DNA of 64,000 nucleotides, from NCBI RefSeq assembly GCF_021018805.1, contig NC_086247.1:141852102-141916101 (forward strand), read 5' to 3'. The DNA is from Prinia subflava. Its lineage: Eukaryota > Chordata > Aves > Passeriformes > Cisticolidae. Below, piece by piece: positions 14,266 through 28,500 of the stretch. Both the position numbers and the translations under genes were made by a program. How positions within the stretch are numbered: position 1 is the stretch's first letter; each line of letters begins with the position of its first letter. The notes beneath the pieces were generated by a model. The model did not search any database and was not told the origin of the DNA. It saw only the letters and a program-made list of their open reading frames with translations.

Positions 14266-17200
14266 GACATCCTGCAGCCAAATGAGATCAGGCTCCCTAA
14301 GCCAGAGCATGCCAAAAACATGGGCTGAATTTACTGCAGGTGCTTAGTGTGGTGACGTCTCACATTTCTGCAGAACTTCACGTGTGATTTACTTCCTACC
14401 TCACTTGTCCTTTGAGGAATGGGATCCAAACCTATAAAAGGAGCCTAGATGTGGCTTTTTTTAAAACAAAAAGAAAATAATAGACTGCAAATAGAAGACC
14501 AATATCTATAGTAGCTTTCCACAATATGCTAATGTACAGTTTACAGCTGTTGCTGTGAAATATTTTCAAGATTCCTTAGTTAAAAAGGCATAAACTCTTG
14601 GGCACTGAAGCTTACTTCTTTCCTTTGTTTCCACTTGAGGAAGGACTTTGAAAAATCCCTTTGCAGCTGACTTCAGGGGTAGTTTTTGTTGGGCTAGTTT
14701 CTAAGCTTGTCTCTGGCTCCATCTCTTGCTCCTGACTGAACCTCTAGGATATACTCAAAACATGACTCACCTCTTGCTTTACTGGAAGTTGTTGATAGGC
14801 CTTGTTATCAGCTCCTGTGGGGCTGGTGCCACTGGGGAGAGCACTGACTGCCTTGGCTCACCCTGGTTCCCAATCCCTGAGGGAACATCCAGCCCCTCTC
14901 TGCCCCAACAGGGCCAATTTCCTTTGTTAGAAGGAGAAATTGGTCATGTGCAGAATGTGTATGCTCATACACATAGCAAAATACACAGCTCATAAAAATA
15001 GTGTCTTGTCTATTTAAGATTTTAAAACGAGTTTATGGGCTAAACTTTCATGGTTGTTTCATGAAAGAGAGACATTCTATTATTTCCTATCTTAATAAAG
15101 TTAAATATCTTCTTGGATATATGGAGAACAGACAAGACTTCACAGAAACTGTTAAAAGGTATAGGGAAAAATCCTATTCCTTTTCCCAAGGAATGCTCTG
15201 TCTTTCAATCTTTTTGTTTCCAAATTATGTAAATGATGAAGATGCATAAAAGTTGGAAAAAATACATTGAAAAATATTCAGATAGATTATTATCAAGATA
15301 AGATGAAAAATATTTAGATTTTGCATCAATTTTGTAACAAATTCTGAAATAGCTTCTTTGAAAAATTTTCTTGAATAATTTTTATAATGTTTCCCAACAA
15401 GCTGGGATTTACTTAAAAGTGAGTGCTTCATACTTAATGAAATTGTTTCTAAATGTAAAAAAGAGGAACAAAAATTATTTATTTGCAATAAAAATGTCTA
15501 GAAAGATGTTCCACCGTGCTATTTCAATCACTGAGAAAACTGCAGAAATATGATATAACAGATGCTGCTGAATTTAGCCCTAATCAGAAAAAAAAAAAGT
15601 AACATTTTTAAAGACCTTCATAGTCATCAATTTAAGTGGATTTAGTTTAATGTATTTTTAGCTAAGCCCACACAAAGGATGCAAAAGCAAACTCACATCT
15701 TGGAATATGAATGAAAGCAAAAAAAAAATACCAGGTAACTGCTAAAAAATGGACAAAATGGCTATTTATAAAAAAAATGACATGGCTTTCTAAATACACC
15801 ATGAATTACAAAAGTTCTGAGAACTTCATGTCTTTTTCTCTTTACTCTGCTATTGCCTAATCATTCAATCATCATGTTTCATAAAGTTAAGAGATATAAA
15901 GGTCTTAAATAAATTAAGAGCATAGGAGCAAGACTTTGAGCTTTTCCATAGAGAAGTTTAAAACAGGGAATTCCCAATTATATTCTCTATGTTTCAAAAA
16001 ATCCTTGCAGATAGGGAAGTCTAGCTCACCTGAGGCTTTACGCTATTAAAGAAGGGTGATGATAAATATTCTGGAGCAAATGCAGACATGGTTTCCATAT
16101 CTTATGTTTTAAATATTTGTTAGCAACCTTGTCTTGCTGACTGCATGAGAAATGGTCCAATTCTTCCCACTATCTGTGTCCATGATGTAATCTTTGAAGA
16201 ATTTGTTGATTGCTCAGTAATGGAAAAAGGCAACTTTGCTGACGTTCAGCTTGATAAGACAAGTCTTTCTGAAGAATCATTTTACCAATCCAGAGATATG
16301 TACCAGAACAAAAGACCAAAGGAATTTAAATTTAGGTGGATTTTTTCCAACAACAGTTTTTTTTTAACTTTTCAGATGGATTCAAATGGAATAGAAGAAA
16401 TAGAAGTTTAGCCAAAAAGCTAGCAAACAACAAAAAGACATACCAAAACTGTGTAATAAAAGAATTCTGGACAAATAGAAAATCTTTTGTTTAGTTTAAT
16501 AAATTATAATTCCTTATGTAGGAATTTAGGTGACTGCTTAAGAAAAAATTACCATTCAAGGCAAACATTAACTATCAGCCATCATTCTTGCTGCATTTCA
16601 GATTTTTGTAGAAGCCTAATTTTCATAGTAGACACCTATTTTCATATTCTGAATTGATTTAAATTTGAAAAAACCCACATACCAATAAATTGCATGCCAT
16701 AATAAATGGAGGATAACTTCTAAACAATGTGGTACATTTTTCCAAATATTTATTTTAAAGAAATTATCAACATATAAGAAATTATTTTGCTTGAGAAAAG
16801 TGTCAGTTACTAATTACTTGTCTTTTGATTTATTTGAAATTTTTTATGAATTTCAGAATTGTCTACGAACTTAGTTTCTAATATATTGCTTAATGTTTCA
16901 ATGAACTGATCAGTACTACAAAACATGTTATAAAATTAGAGCAAAATAAATCTTCCCTCTTTTTCTTAGAACAAGAAAATATAATTCATTTTGAAAAAAT
17001 CAGACCAAAGCTAAATAAAATCAAATAAATATTTAACCTCTCCTTCTGAATCAGATTTTCTCTTGGTTTTACAAGCACTGCAGGCATCTTTAAAAATGTG
17101 CATAATTGTTTACGTTCAGTAATGAAATTAAGCTGATAATTAGAATGTAGAACAAAAATCATGTGACTTTTAATACTACATATAACTAAAAAAGGTAATT

Positions 17201-19240
17201 ACAAAGCCTCTTGTAAATATTTAGAAGGATCTAAATGTTGTACAAAGTATCAACAATATAAGATTTCATTAAATAAACAATTTAAAGTGAAAAGTATATT
17301 CTTATTCTATGACATGCCTGTAGAATACTAAAGCTTTCTGCTTCTCTAGAAATTCTGGAGTAAAATAATTCACAGCAAAAAGCTGTGTTATATACTAGAG
17401 ATTTAAATTAGCACATTTCAGTCAGAATTACAGAAAGAAAAGGTATTGGCTCATTTAAGATTTCATTACAAATTCAGACATTAGTTGGGCTTGCCAATGT
17501 TTTGTATAATTTTCACTGGGCATGGGAGGAGAATCAAATTCTTTTCATCTATACTGAACTGTTCCCACCAAAACAAGGTTGAAAAAGGCTGAGCCAACTG
17601 TGCTGTCTGCCCCTGCCTTGACACAAGCCAATCCTCAGCCATTTGCTGGGGAAACAAACAGTAATTTAATCAGAGAGCAAGTTTATGTGATGGGCACTTT
17701 TTATGTACGTGCAATAATGGCCCTGATGTACAGTGAAATAAAGAATTTGCTGGCCAGTTATGAATGCAGACCCAAAAAGGACCCTCTGGATTAACAAATC
17801 TGATACTGTGCTGAAAAAGGTAGCCAGTGCTTTAATACTCACAGTACTCAATTCAAATCTCATTTATCAAGACAGTGTTAGGCTACTTCTGCACTGACTT
17901 CAGGAGTTAGTCATTGTAAATGATTTTTAACCTCATTGCTGTCACATTATTATAATAATAAATTATTCAACACTAGCTGTTTGATTTATTCTAAAACATA
18001 TGTGTATGGTCCTAAGTAAAGAAAAAACCCAACCAATTGAGAATCGAACTGTGGGCAACATTGTTGCTTGTGCTTTTCCTTTTAAGAAAACATTTGTAAT
18101 AAATTCTTTGGTTAATGGTCAATACATGAAGGGATTCCATGTCTCACAACAGCTTTGAAAGACAGGCTGGTTTTATTTTTTTGTTGGCATCTAGATTTAC
18201 ATATGTAATTTCTGAAATTATTATGCTAATGCTGTTGGATAGAGTTTGGCATTCTTTCAGAACTGCAAAATGTAGAGGTTTCAGGGTCAAAATCATAGAG
18301 TGTAGTTAAACATTTTTATTGTTTTATTTTGAAAGAAACAGGCCAAGTACTTTTGTCATATAAGACTTGAGTATATTAAATATTAATTTCCACACTGCAT
18401 TAAATATTCATAGATCTCATATGTGACAACCCTGGCTTCATGTCAGTCTTGAAAAGGGAAGTCTCTTTTCCTTGTCTTTGACATCTCTAGTCAAGACTTA
18501 CCTACATCTTTTTTGAATTATCTCCAAAGATGCTAATTATTATACCATAAACATCCCCTTTTATTTTACCTTGCCAAAGTGAGGAGAGACATTCTTCAGT
18601 CTCATAAAATATTAACAGCTGGTCTTTCTTTTACAATAATGGATTTATTGAGAGTTTTTAAGGTTCTGCAAGTGAAGAAAATATTTCTAAGGGGGAGGGA
18701 AGGAAAAGGAAATGGGAGATATAACTCTAATCCCAGCTAGAGGAGATGGGAATTTTATGAGTATTCCAGACTGGATTTGTACTTGTAAAAATCCCATATT
18801 GTGTGATAGTCAGCAGCACCCTTTAGTCTTCAAAGTAGTCCCTGAGGAAAAAAATTGACCATTCCAGGTTAACCTTAAGATTATTGTTACTGCTATTTCT
18901 TCTGTCTTTTATGGGTTTGTCATTTAAAATAACAGTTTTGAGAGCATATAGGAAAATGCTAAGAAATTGTTTTACTTAAAAGGAGTTGCATGTAAAGATG
19001 AAAAAGTATCAATATTCTATGGCAAAAATACTTACAGTAGGCTACTGAATCAACATGCAGAGAATCTGTTAAAATCAAAGATAATTATTAACTAAAAACA
19101 TTGCTGCAGGTATAAGTGTATCAATAACATTCCACAGATTTAAATGGATTTCTTAGCCTTTCTGAGTAATTCTTTGATAAGAGCTAGCTCCAAAAGTGCC
19201 ACAGTCATCAGGAAAGTACGGAGGGGAAATTGCTGTCATC
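14266..19240. other. Unique AT-rich non-coding sequence
   Basis: No gene recognised. An ATG-initiated 88-codon plus-strand frame lies at 16145-16411. Its composition is protein-like (mixed charged and hydrophobic), but it has no recognisable domain and no clear splice-site context. A TATAAAAG word at about 14432 has no supporting promoter context. Confidence 0.55.
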
Positions 19241-19390
19241 TTGGTTGTGAGGGTTGTGGGTTTTGGGGTTTTTTGAGTTTGTTTTTTGTTTGTTTGTTTT
19301 GATTGCTTTTTAAATTGTGTTTTGTTTTGGTTTTTTGTGGGGTTTTGTTTTGGCGGGGAGGCTTTGGGGGTTTGGGGGTTTTTTGAGGTT
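19241..19390 (+). repeat. T/G-rich low-complexity tract
   Basis: About 150 bp dominated by T and G runs (TTTTGGGG, GTTTGTTTG, GGGGGTTTGGGGG), with few other bases. The 84-codon minus-strand frame across it is a Lys/Thr/Pro/Gln low-complexity artefact. Confidence 0.9.
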
Positions 19391-22300
19391 GAAATGTAAG
19401 AAGACATTTCATGTCTACGAGCTAATTTTTCCCCCTCAGGTTATCTGATAGTGTTTACAATTCTTGTAGGATACCGCTTCTTGTATGTTTTTTCCTTTAC
19501 CTTACAGAATTTATTTATTTCTGTGACAGGTATTACCACAACAATTATTGTTGCCTCCAATGGTAAAGAAAGGATGTAAAGAGAATTATTTCAAATTATT
19601 GATTTTTTTCTCAGAGTCCACCAAAATCCTTTCCTACATTAAGCCATATTCTTACAATTTCAGAACCCACCTGATGAAATCTACAATGAGAAACACATTT
19701 TTGTTATAGAAAGCAGCCAGTTGTTTCAAAGGATTCACCAGCTAAATTACAGTCATTATTCCATGGGTAAGGTTCATTTCATCAATGCATCTAAACTGAG
19801 TGTTCTTGGTTTGCACCAGTTGTTTACCCCCTCATAGATACTGGGGGAAGTTCCTGTGAGTGATGCAAGGACCTCAAGCTGCTGATTTACTATCACCCTA
19901 TGCCACATCCAAGAGAAGAACTTCCCTGGCATGTTATGTGAATTGGAGATGCTTATCTCCATGGACTACACAGCAAAGCTGGAGGCCTATTCCACCTGTG
20001 CAGCAAAATTTTAGGTGCCTGAAATAAGGGCAGGTGTCAGCTGGTGTCAGATGAATGTCAGAAGACAACCCCAAACCACATCATTATCTTTCCTTTTAAA
20101 GTGGCTGTTTAAATGCCAGACATTACCATTCTGTGTGGTTAAATAGGAAATCAGAAATGTTAGGTGAGCTAGGCTACTCACATCAGACTATGTTTTTATT
20201 TTCATCATACTAAGAGAGGACTCTATGTAATGTGATTATCTGCATAGTGTTGGTTATTCCACATTCCTTCTGGAAGGACACCACTTCTGAATCAGAGTTT
20301 CTTTTGGTTTTTGATAGACATTTAGAGCAGTCTGTAATAAGGTTGGCAGTACATACCTCTCAAAATGCATGTGTTTCACAAGAAAGTTTAAATGGAAAGT
20401 TCTTCAGAGCCACAGAACTCCTACTGACTAATCTAAAGCTCCAGCTGTGAGAGGGAGAATGGTGTCTTGTCACTCTTGAGTCTCTTGGGGAACACTGAAA
20501 TTTTTTGCCTATGATGTTTCCCCTTATCTTTGCTCTCTGAAAATTGCATGTCTTCTGATTTGACCATATGAAAACTTTCCAATATGTGTTTGTAAGTGGG
20601 TTTAAGTGTTATAACTATAAGTAAGTATATAATGAAAAGTTATTAATTTGTGATGCTAAGTAATAGTTAATTGAGTAGTTTCAGAGATAGTTTTGGGAGT
20701 TGCTAAAAACTGGAACAAACACACATATTTTTCTTGTAGTTTTGATCATGGAATAATTTTTTCTCTGTGCAATATCCTTAACAAATTGTAATGTAGAAAA
20801 GGCGTAAAAAAGACTCAAATATTAACCATCCAAAAATGAGTTCTTAACTTTTCAGACAAGAATTAAGAAACAGCTGTATGTGGTATCTGGTGAATTTTCT
20901 TGCTTATGAGTAAAAGGATGTGACACGCTAATTTTATATTAAAAGTAAATACTTACTCGTTTAATAAAGACTTAGTTAATACTGATTCCATAATTTTATT
21001 TTCCTGTTCAGCTGCAATTTAGTATTTATTACAGAGAGACAAATTTCAGGAAGAAACATGCTTGGGGAAGAGCAGAGTGCTTCCATTTTTGGCATTTCTA
21101 CAAGTGTGTTTTATTGACCACATGCCATATGGTCACACCAGCTATGCTGCTGCAGCAGTTTGTCACTTGAAGCAATGCCATGGAAAAATATATTGAGAGA
21201 GGAACAAGAAAAATGCTATGTTGGCATATCAGTTAATTGGATTCTAATATGCAGCATTACCACATCTGTTCACCTTATCTTTTATTTACTGTTCCCTGGG
21301 CTTGTGTTTTGGTAATAAATAAGTGCATGCTCAACACAGGTATATCTGTAGTTCGGGGTGAAATGATCCTGTAGAGCTCTCATTCCTGAACTATTCTGGA
21401 AATGAGCACCATCTCAAAAGCTCCATCACACAGTTTTTGGCCTTGCCACGCAGCCATCCAGCAGCAGGATGGGATCCTTTCCTGTTTCACATGGCAGCAG
21501 GGTGCTTCCATGGACACTGCCACAGCAGTCAAGAATGGTGGGACTGAACTTAGGAACACGTAAGAGGAGACAGCATTTCTGCATCTGCTCATAAAACAAA
21601 AAGACAGAAACACTTCACATGTTTGAACCTTGCTAAAAAGTATTTAATTTACAGATTTCAAGGGGTGGTAGCTACAGTTTGTATTGACCAGCCTCACTGC
21701 CTCTGTATACACACAGCTTTACTGCCCAATATTTAAACTGTTCAGAGACATTAACAAAACTGGCACCTAGTCAGGAATTGGGCAAACCATAATCTTGTCT
21801 TCAGGGAATCATGATGTTCATATAATAGAATTCCCTCTTTCTACAATAACAGCAACACAGTTGTGTTTGTATACAGGGTTTTTGGAACAACTTCTCATGG
21901 CTGCAGGTAAACTGTGTTGTTTATAGTTGAGACTACAAAATAGATGCAAGCTACAGTGAAAGGTAAAAAAATTCATATCCTGATATAGCATATTGGAACT
22001 CCTATTTTTATCTTTTATATTGTAAATTCCTTTTTAAAGGCTTAGCCTCTGAATTTGAGGAAGGAATTGGAACTACAGAAAGGTATCTCATGTTTCGTGC
22101 CTGTCTGTCGTGGACTCTAAAGTGGGATGCTCTCAAAGGATCTTCTAAGCCATGTGCAATTGTGATGTGGAAAAATTAGCAGGGTGTGTACTGATTGTTC
22201 TTCTTTGATGATCCCTATCCATCACAATAATATCTCCCCAAACAACATGAATACATTTAGGTATGGACAAATGCATTAGTCTGGAAAGATATTAGATGAT

Positions 22301-25300
22301 CTTAATTGAATAGTGCTGAACAAACAGGGTGACATTTTACCCTTAGCTTTATTTTATATCTCTGTTTTTTTCAAGCCTTCATAACATTTTTCACTCTCTT
22401 CCTACAACACTATCAAAAAGACTGAATCAACCTTATCATGTATTTTCCCCTTCCTCTTCTTCATCTTTTTGAAGTAAAGAAATGGTGTGACCCATTTTCC
22501 CAGTCTTCAGATCTGTCTCTGGCTCTTGAAGTGAATAAAAATTGAGTGAACTTGTGAAAATGCTGCTACTGCTTTGCCAGTTTCATCCCCCACTTCCTTC
22601 AGCACTCCTGGTGTGTGTAATCTGGCCAAGGAATCTTGTCAATTTTAAAATACTATAACCTTTTAAGAACCATTTTCTGGCATGCTTCCTAATTTTTCAC
22701 CTGCGTTCATGAACGCCTGATGCAATTTAATATTTTTTTGTGAATAAAGGCAGGTGTAGGGTAACATTTCATCTGGCTCTTTCTCTTCTAAGCCCCTGCT
22801 ATCTTTCATGTGCTCCCAGAACTGCTCAAAAGCAAATGTGTGGTTGATAAAAGACATTTAACTCTCTTCACTCCAACCAAAAATCCATGTGGCCTAAGCT
22901 ACTCTGTACTTTGTTAATAACATCAACCAATCCTTTATATTGATGTACCGTAAGATTAAATATAGATGTGGGAGTGAAGACACACTGAGATTTGTAAATC
23001 ATTCAGAATCTGGGGTTTAAATTTTATTCCTTAAAAAGCGCCATTTTTTAAAGCATGATGAAGTCTTAGAATAGTACTTTTTTCCCCGTTTTACAGGCAG
23101 TCTGTGCTATCCAATGAAGGCAAAAAAAACTCTAAGGAAAAAATAAGGAGAAAAAAATAAGGAGGAAAAAATTTTAATAAGTAGGAGGCCTCTTTTTCTG
23201 ATATCATCTGATGTTTCCATGTGGTTTGTAAATAAATTTTCTTGTAAGGTTTGGAAACTTCAAGTTATAAGCAAACTATATGATCAATGGATATATTTAT
23301 TCAGATCAGGAAACTGATACAAACACAAAAACATCAAAGACAAACATTTAGATCCATTGAACCTTTCATAATTAGTATATTTTGCCTTCTGCTGTCACCA
23401 TGAAGTTGGGAATGCTCAAATAGGGAGTAGTTCACACTGAAAGGGTCCAAAGGGTGGTGAACAGGAAGCTTGTGACCATCAGCTAATTCCAGACTTTTCA
23501 GCTTTTGCTGTGACCAGAAATTCCTTTCAAGATCTAAAAAACTTAAAATAGAAAAACAAACTCAATTCTACTTCATTCCTAAAACCCCAATTTTATTTTA
23601 ATGTATCAGTATTTCCAAGTGAGAACAGCTCTTCTGAATATTCCTGGTAACACTTTCTGGGGTCAGGATCTGCCTTGTCATGGCTTCCACTCCCCATCTT
23701 TATCTTCTATGCAGAATGTTGGCAAAAGAGGGGCAAGGTTAAGATCTCCCAGGGCCAGAAACTGTGTGATTAGCACTTAATGTCTTGGAAGTCAATGTGT
23801 ATTTTATTATAGATAATAATATATCTATATTATTCTTATTAATAGGAGAGAGCAGCAACAGAGAAAAAGCCAAAAGAAAGCTTCTACTATTTGCTTGACA
23901 AAATAGTCAGTCTTCTGTAAGTTACTTTATGGTCACCTGGATTATATTGAGAAATCCCATCTGCTGTTATTACAGAGAGTTGTCAGGATAGACTGACTCA
24001 CTCACCAGTAGCAGATCTCAAATGATTTGGAAAGACTATTACCAAATAAATGAGCATTAATAACAAGAAGAATTACTCTGTATAAGTTGGTTAGCACAAG
24101 TACATCAGAGGAAGAGAGAGAGTCACTTGGACAAATAAGGAATGAAGTTCTAAACTGTCTTGGAAGGGATTTAGGTCTATCTACTTGCAAAATTGTTAGA
24201 CTAGCTTTGCTTTGCAAGGGAACTTGCCATGTGCTTTTGCAGTTGCCTATGAAGGTACTCAGAAATGGTTCAAGGTCTTTCATTTTGTTCACAGGTTGCT
24301 CTCATCAATGGTCTCTGCAAGCTTCCAAACCTAATATATCAGAAAATTAGGAGTATACTCTAGTATTCACGCCATGAATATCACCTCTGTTAAGCCAGAA
24401 TTTCACTGTTTAGGCTGATAACGTAGAGTTAAACCATGAGAGAAGGGAAGGAACATGATGTCTTGTCACTCCCACACTTTTACTACACACACATCATGAA
24501 AGCATAACATGAAAATTTAAGCAAGACTTGTAGCAAATCTTGATATTGCTTTCATGTTTCATACTCCCACACTGAAAGTCAGCTCACTATAATTTTCTCC
24601 CTTTTCTTTCTTATTATGTGGCAAGTAAGTCCCTTTTACATGCCTTTACTGAGCTCTGTTGGCTGGCCTTTTCTCCTGTTGTAGTGAAGAAGCAGGGAGC
24701 AGAGCAGCAGTTCCTGTACTGAAGTGGCTGCCCAAATGCTATTCTTCAGCACACCAAAGCTCCAGAGAGACAATACGTCCTTTCTTCCAGCATATTTTGT
24801 TGAAAGATATTAATAGCCTGTCTCCTCCTGCCAACCCATGTTTTTCCTTTTATTTTTGCCAGCTTCATCTGTTACAGAGCTTTTGAACACAATCACTCAA
24901 AGGTCTGTGTAGAGTGGAAATGGTTCCCCTACAGCATTCTTATTTTAAATATTTGTTCCACCTTTCTGTGCCTTGTTGTGTTATTTTGGTTTTGATCAAT
25001 GTAATGTACTGATTCACAGCACTGAGACTTTTTTCTGAAGAGGCATTTATGGGTGTGTCAACACATAGATTGCCATTCTAGCTGGAGCTGAAACCATTGC
25101 AAACCAGCCTGAATACCTGAACACACTGTACTACAGTGTATCTGCATTATCACTGTTCTGTCTGGAGCAATTGGTGTCACCATATAACCGTTTTGTTATA
25201 CTGCTTCCACAGTTGCTGAGAAATTTTTGTGAGCTTTAAACCATCTTCTAATAACCTCCCCCTAATGCTCCTCCATTTAGAGTTTCAAATAGACTGTAAA

Positions 25301-25391
25301 ACAATAAACTTTTATTGGAGAAGTGGTTGATGGTCACAGCTCTTTTATTCAGTAACCCTGTCTTCATATACTTTTTTTTTCCCTCCCCCAG
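19391..25391. other. Unique AT-rich non-coding sequence
   Basis: No gene or transposon recognised over about 6 kb. A perfect AT inverted repeat lies at 23815-23834 (AATAATATA, two-base spacer, TATATTATT). Confidence 0.6.
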
Positions 25392-25542
25392 GGTAATTTC
25401 TGGCTTCTGAGAGCCCTGTCCAGTTAGGATGTCTGACCCTTGCAGCCTCCTGGGTCCATCTCATTCCTGGAGTACTTGTAGCAGCTGCCTCGACCTGTGC
25501 TGCAGTTTGTGGAGGGCAGGAGACATGATTAATGTGCTCTTG
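25392..25542 (+). other. Candidate exon flanked by consensus splice sites
   Basis: A pyrimidine run ending in CCCTCCCCCAG is immediately followed by 151 bp, then TTG|GTGAGTAA, a near-perfect donor. No frame is open across the whole interval. The longest frame starts at an ATG at 25429 and reads through the donor. The interval could be a non-coding RNA exon, a 5' exon with the start codon inside it, or a chance pairing of splice-like words. Only the splice motifs are seen; transcription is inferred. Confidence 0.2.
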
Positions 25543-28500
25543 GTGAGTAACAGACACTGGGGTAAAAAGAGAATGAAACAAGCTCATAACAGACAGGAAG
25601 GGCCAAGGGCACACCTGTTCTGTTAGCAGTTGTCAAATAAAAACTCTGATTAGGCCATGTATCATGGCTTCCTTGGATTCGTAACTATTGAGTGACATAA
25701 GACTGCAGCCAATGGCTCTCCTTTAGAATTAGAAAGATAATCAGTTTGCCTTCTAAAATCTAGCTACCAAACACCTTTTAAAGTACATATTGTCAATCAG
25801 ATCAAAAAAGAACCTTGTAAATGTCTGTTTCTAATTACATAGTGGTCAATAGTTTACCATTTATTTTTAAGGAAACAACTTCTCCATTAACAGAACATGT
25901 CAATGTATTAGTAAATCACTTGTTTGGTCTATAGAATTGCCTTTGCAGTGATAAAAATCCCCTATGTTTCATCATTGCTTGGATTGAGCACTGGTTCATT
26001 AGTGTTTCACGACTTCCAATAAAAAGAACATTGAAAGACATTAGCTTTGAAATTAAAATATATGAAGCCAGCAAAATGCTACAAAGGAAACAATGTACAG
26101 TAGGTCATACTGCTGGTCTGTGAGCATTCCAGAGAGGAATTGCATTCAGGACAAATCACTCCTCTTGAAGAGATGTGCATTTACTTCCCACAGCCAGAGC
26201 TTTTCTTATTTGTAAGAAATATAGACACATCAGTTTGTCTGATTAAAATCGAGTAGTCAACTGTTCAAATCATTATTTTGTTAAATGTACATTAAAAAGT
26301 GTGTTTTACTAGATGGATATGATGATTGGATGGGCTTTGAAATTTATTGTTCTTGAGCACGTAGTCATATAATTCAGTAGGATGTATAGCTATTAGGCTT
26401 ATAAAAAAGTCACATTACAGTAGTATTACTTAGATGACATGATTGCATTTCAACAAGATCCAGCTCATTTGGTGCACAGATAATTTAGTTTCAATTCTGG
26501 ATGTATATTAACCATTGTACAGCCAACTTTGGTTTTGCCCTGCCTCATGAGTGAAGCACAGGTCCTGCTGAAACAAGCCAGGTCTGCAGTGGCATTGGAC
26601 GAAGCACATTTATCACTCTGTAGCCATCAAATGGACTGACTTGGAATGGAATCTTTCCAATCTAACATCCATAAGAGGTGGCAACAATGGCAGTCTCTGC
26701 TCCACAAAAAGGTCAGAAACTTATTCTTCTGTCATCAGAGGGGATTTTGCTCAATTTTGCCATCCAGGAAGGTCTCAGCAGAAAACACATTGCACAGAAG
26801 ACAGAAGTTTCTTTTCAGCAGATTGCTTGAGCTATTTAAAAATTTTAATTTAGTGTGACTTGTCAGCTTTTACTTTGTACAAAACAAGTGTCTTGTAAAA
26901 TAAACTTTTATAAACTAGTTTAAGGAGTTATTGGGAGTTGGAGAAAACAATATTGCTGTCTAAAGTCATGCTGAAATAGTTCAACAGCCTGTAAAGCTAC
27001 ATGATCACTGGGAACATAATAGATGATTTGGCACAAAATATTATAGACTGTTTCCATGTGAGAGGTTCAAGGTTGGATTATCTGTCCAGCCTTTCCTAGG
27101 AATGCAGTTTCAAAAAGTGTCTGGAAGGGCTGAGAGAAGAGCAAAGAGAAGCTGGCTGGGTTGCTACATAAGATCACACATGTTTTGATCTGCTTGTGCT
27201 TTAACATGAGCCCTCAAAGAGGGTGTTTGTTTGACCTGCCAGCTGGAAGTAAAATGTGGTGGTTGCCAGCAAGAGTTCATCAGGAAGTTAAAAACTGGGA
27301 GAGGTGAGGAGAGGCCTAAAGAAAAACAAAGTAAAAAAAAAAATTAAATGAGAATTTGATAGCTTTGTATCTGAGCTTCAGTATGCCCACGTCTGCAGTA
27401 ACTTCGGTCTGCAGTGAGAATCAATACAGTGCATCAAAGCACAGCTCTTGCCCAGAGCACTTCTGATGCAGAACCCAAAGTACCATCCATGAAGTTACAG
27501 TAGAATTTCTTATGTGGGCAGAATGAACTTATCCATACTGAAATTCAGCCAAGCCACTTAGAATTATAATCCCTACACTGTAAGAGACACCAGCCACAGT
27601 TTTACTGTTAAATTTCATGTCAAGAACAGCTTCTACAATGAAGTTTACTCAAAGATCTGCATAAGGGACCACTGCTCAAATCAGGATGACGTGGACAAGG
27701 ATCACTGGCCTGGTGCAAACACTGTTTCCTGTATCCCTTTTGTTTTCCTGGGTGGACTTCCAGGAACTAGTCAAATTCAACCTTTCTAAAACAGTTTGAA
27801 CAGGTGAAACACAGAACAGGTTCTTTTACTGAGGACTACAGTTAACCAAGGACTGCTTGAGGATATCCTCTGTATGCCTCTGTGTGGATGATACATGCCT
27901 TAGAAAATCGTGCCACAGTCCTTTGAAAAACACAAGGAACTAACCTTCTGTGTGTTCTTTGGAAGATAATGTCTCCTGCTTCTGGAAGATATTTCAGTAG
28001 TGCCTGGGAACTTTAGCATGTGTGTTTTGGCTTGAAATCAATGAACTCAGTGGAGACATTCTGAATTATGAGCTGAGGTTGTGGGCTGAAACTGTGGCTC
28101 TACTGCAGTAACTAGCAAATAGTCTATTTATTTTAATGAGGCAAGAATTTCATCACTGGATGTCACAATAAATCTAATAATAGCCACTACAATTTTCCCA
28201 TGTGAAAATACAAATGACTACACTGGTTATCACCCCATGCTTGTATATAATGTCTTACAGTATCATCCAAAGAACCCATGACTAATCATGCTATTATATT
28301 GTTTAAATGGAATATGTGAGGTATGAAAGTAAAAGAGACAGAACAAACTCTCCATTCTAAGGACTATACTTTCCTTTGGTGTACCCTGTTATTGAATCAT
28401 ATTTCATTATTAGTACTATTGCTATTATTATAGCTAATCCTATGATGATTATTTTATTGAACACTTTCATTAGAATTTCCTAATTTCAATGATGTTATGA

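Noticed and set aside
14432..14440. TATAAAAG promoter-like word (another at about 33585)
   Set aside because: Such words are common by chance in AT-rich DNA, and no transcript or LTR structure accompanies them.
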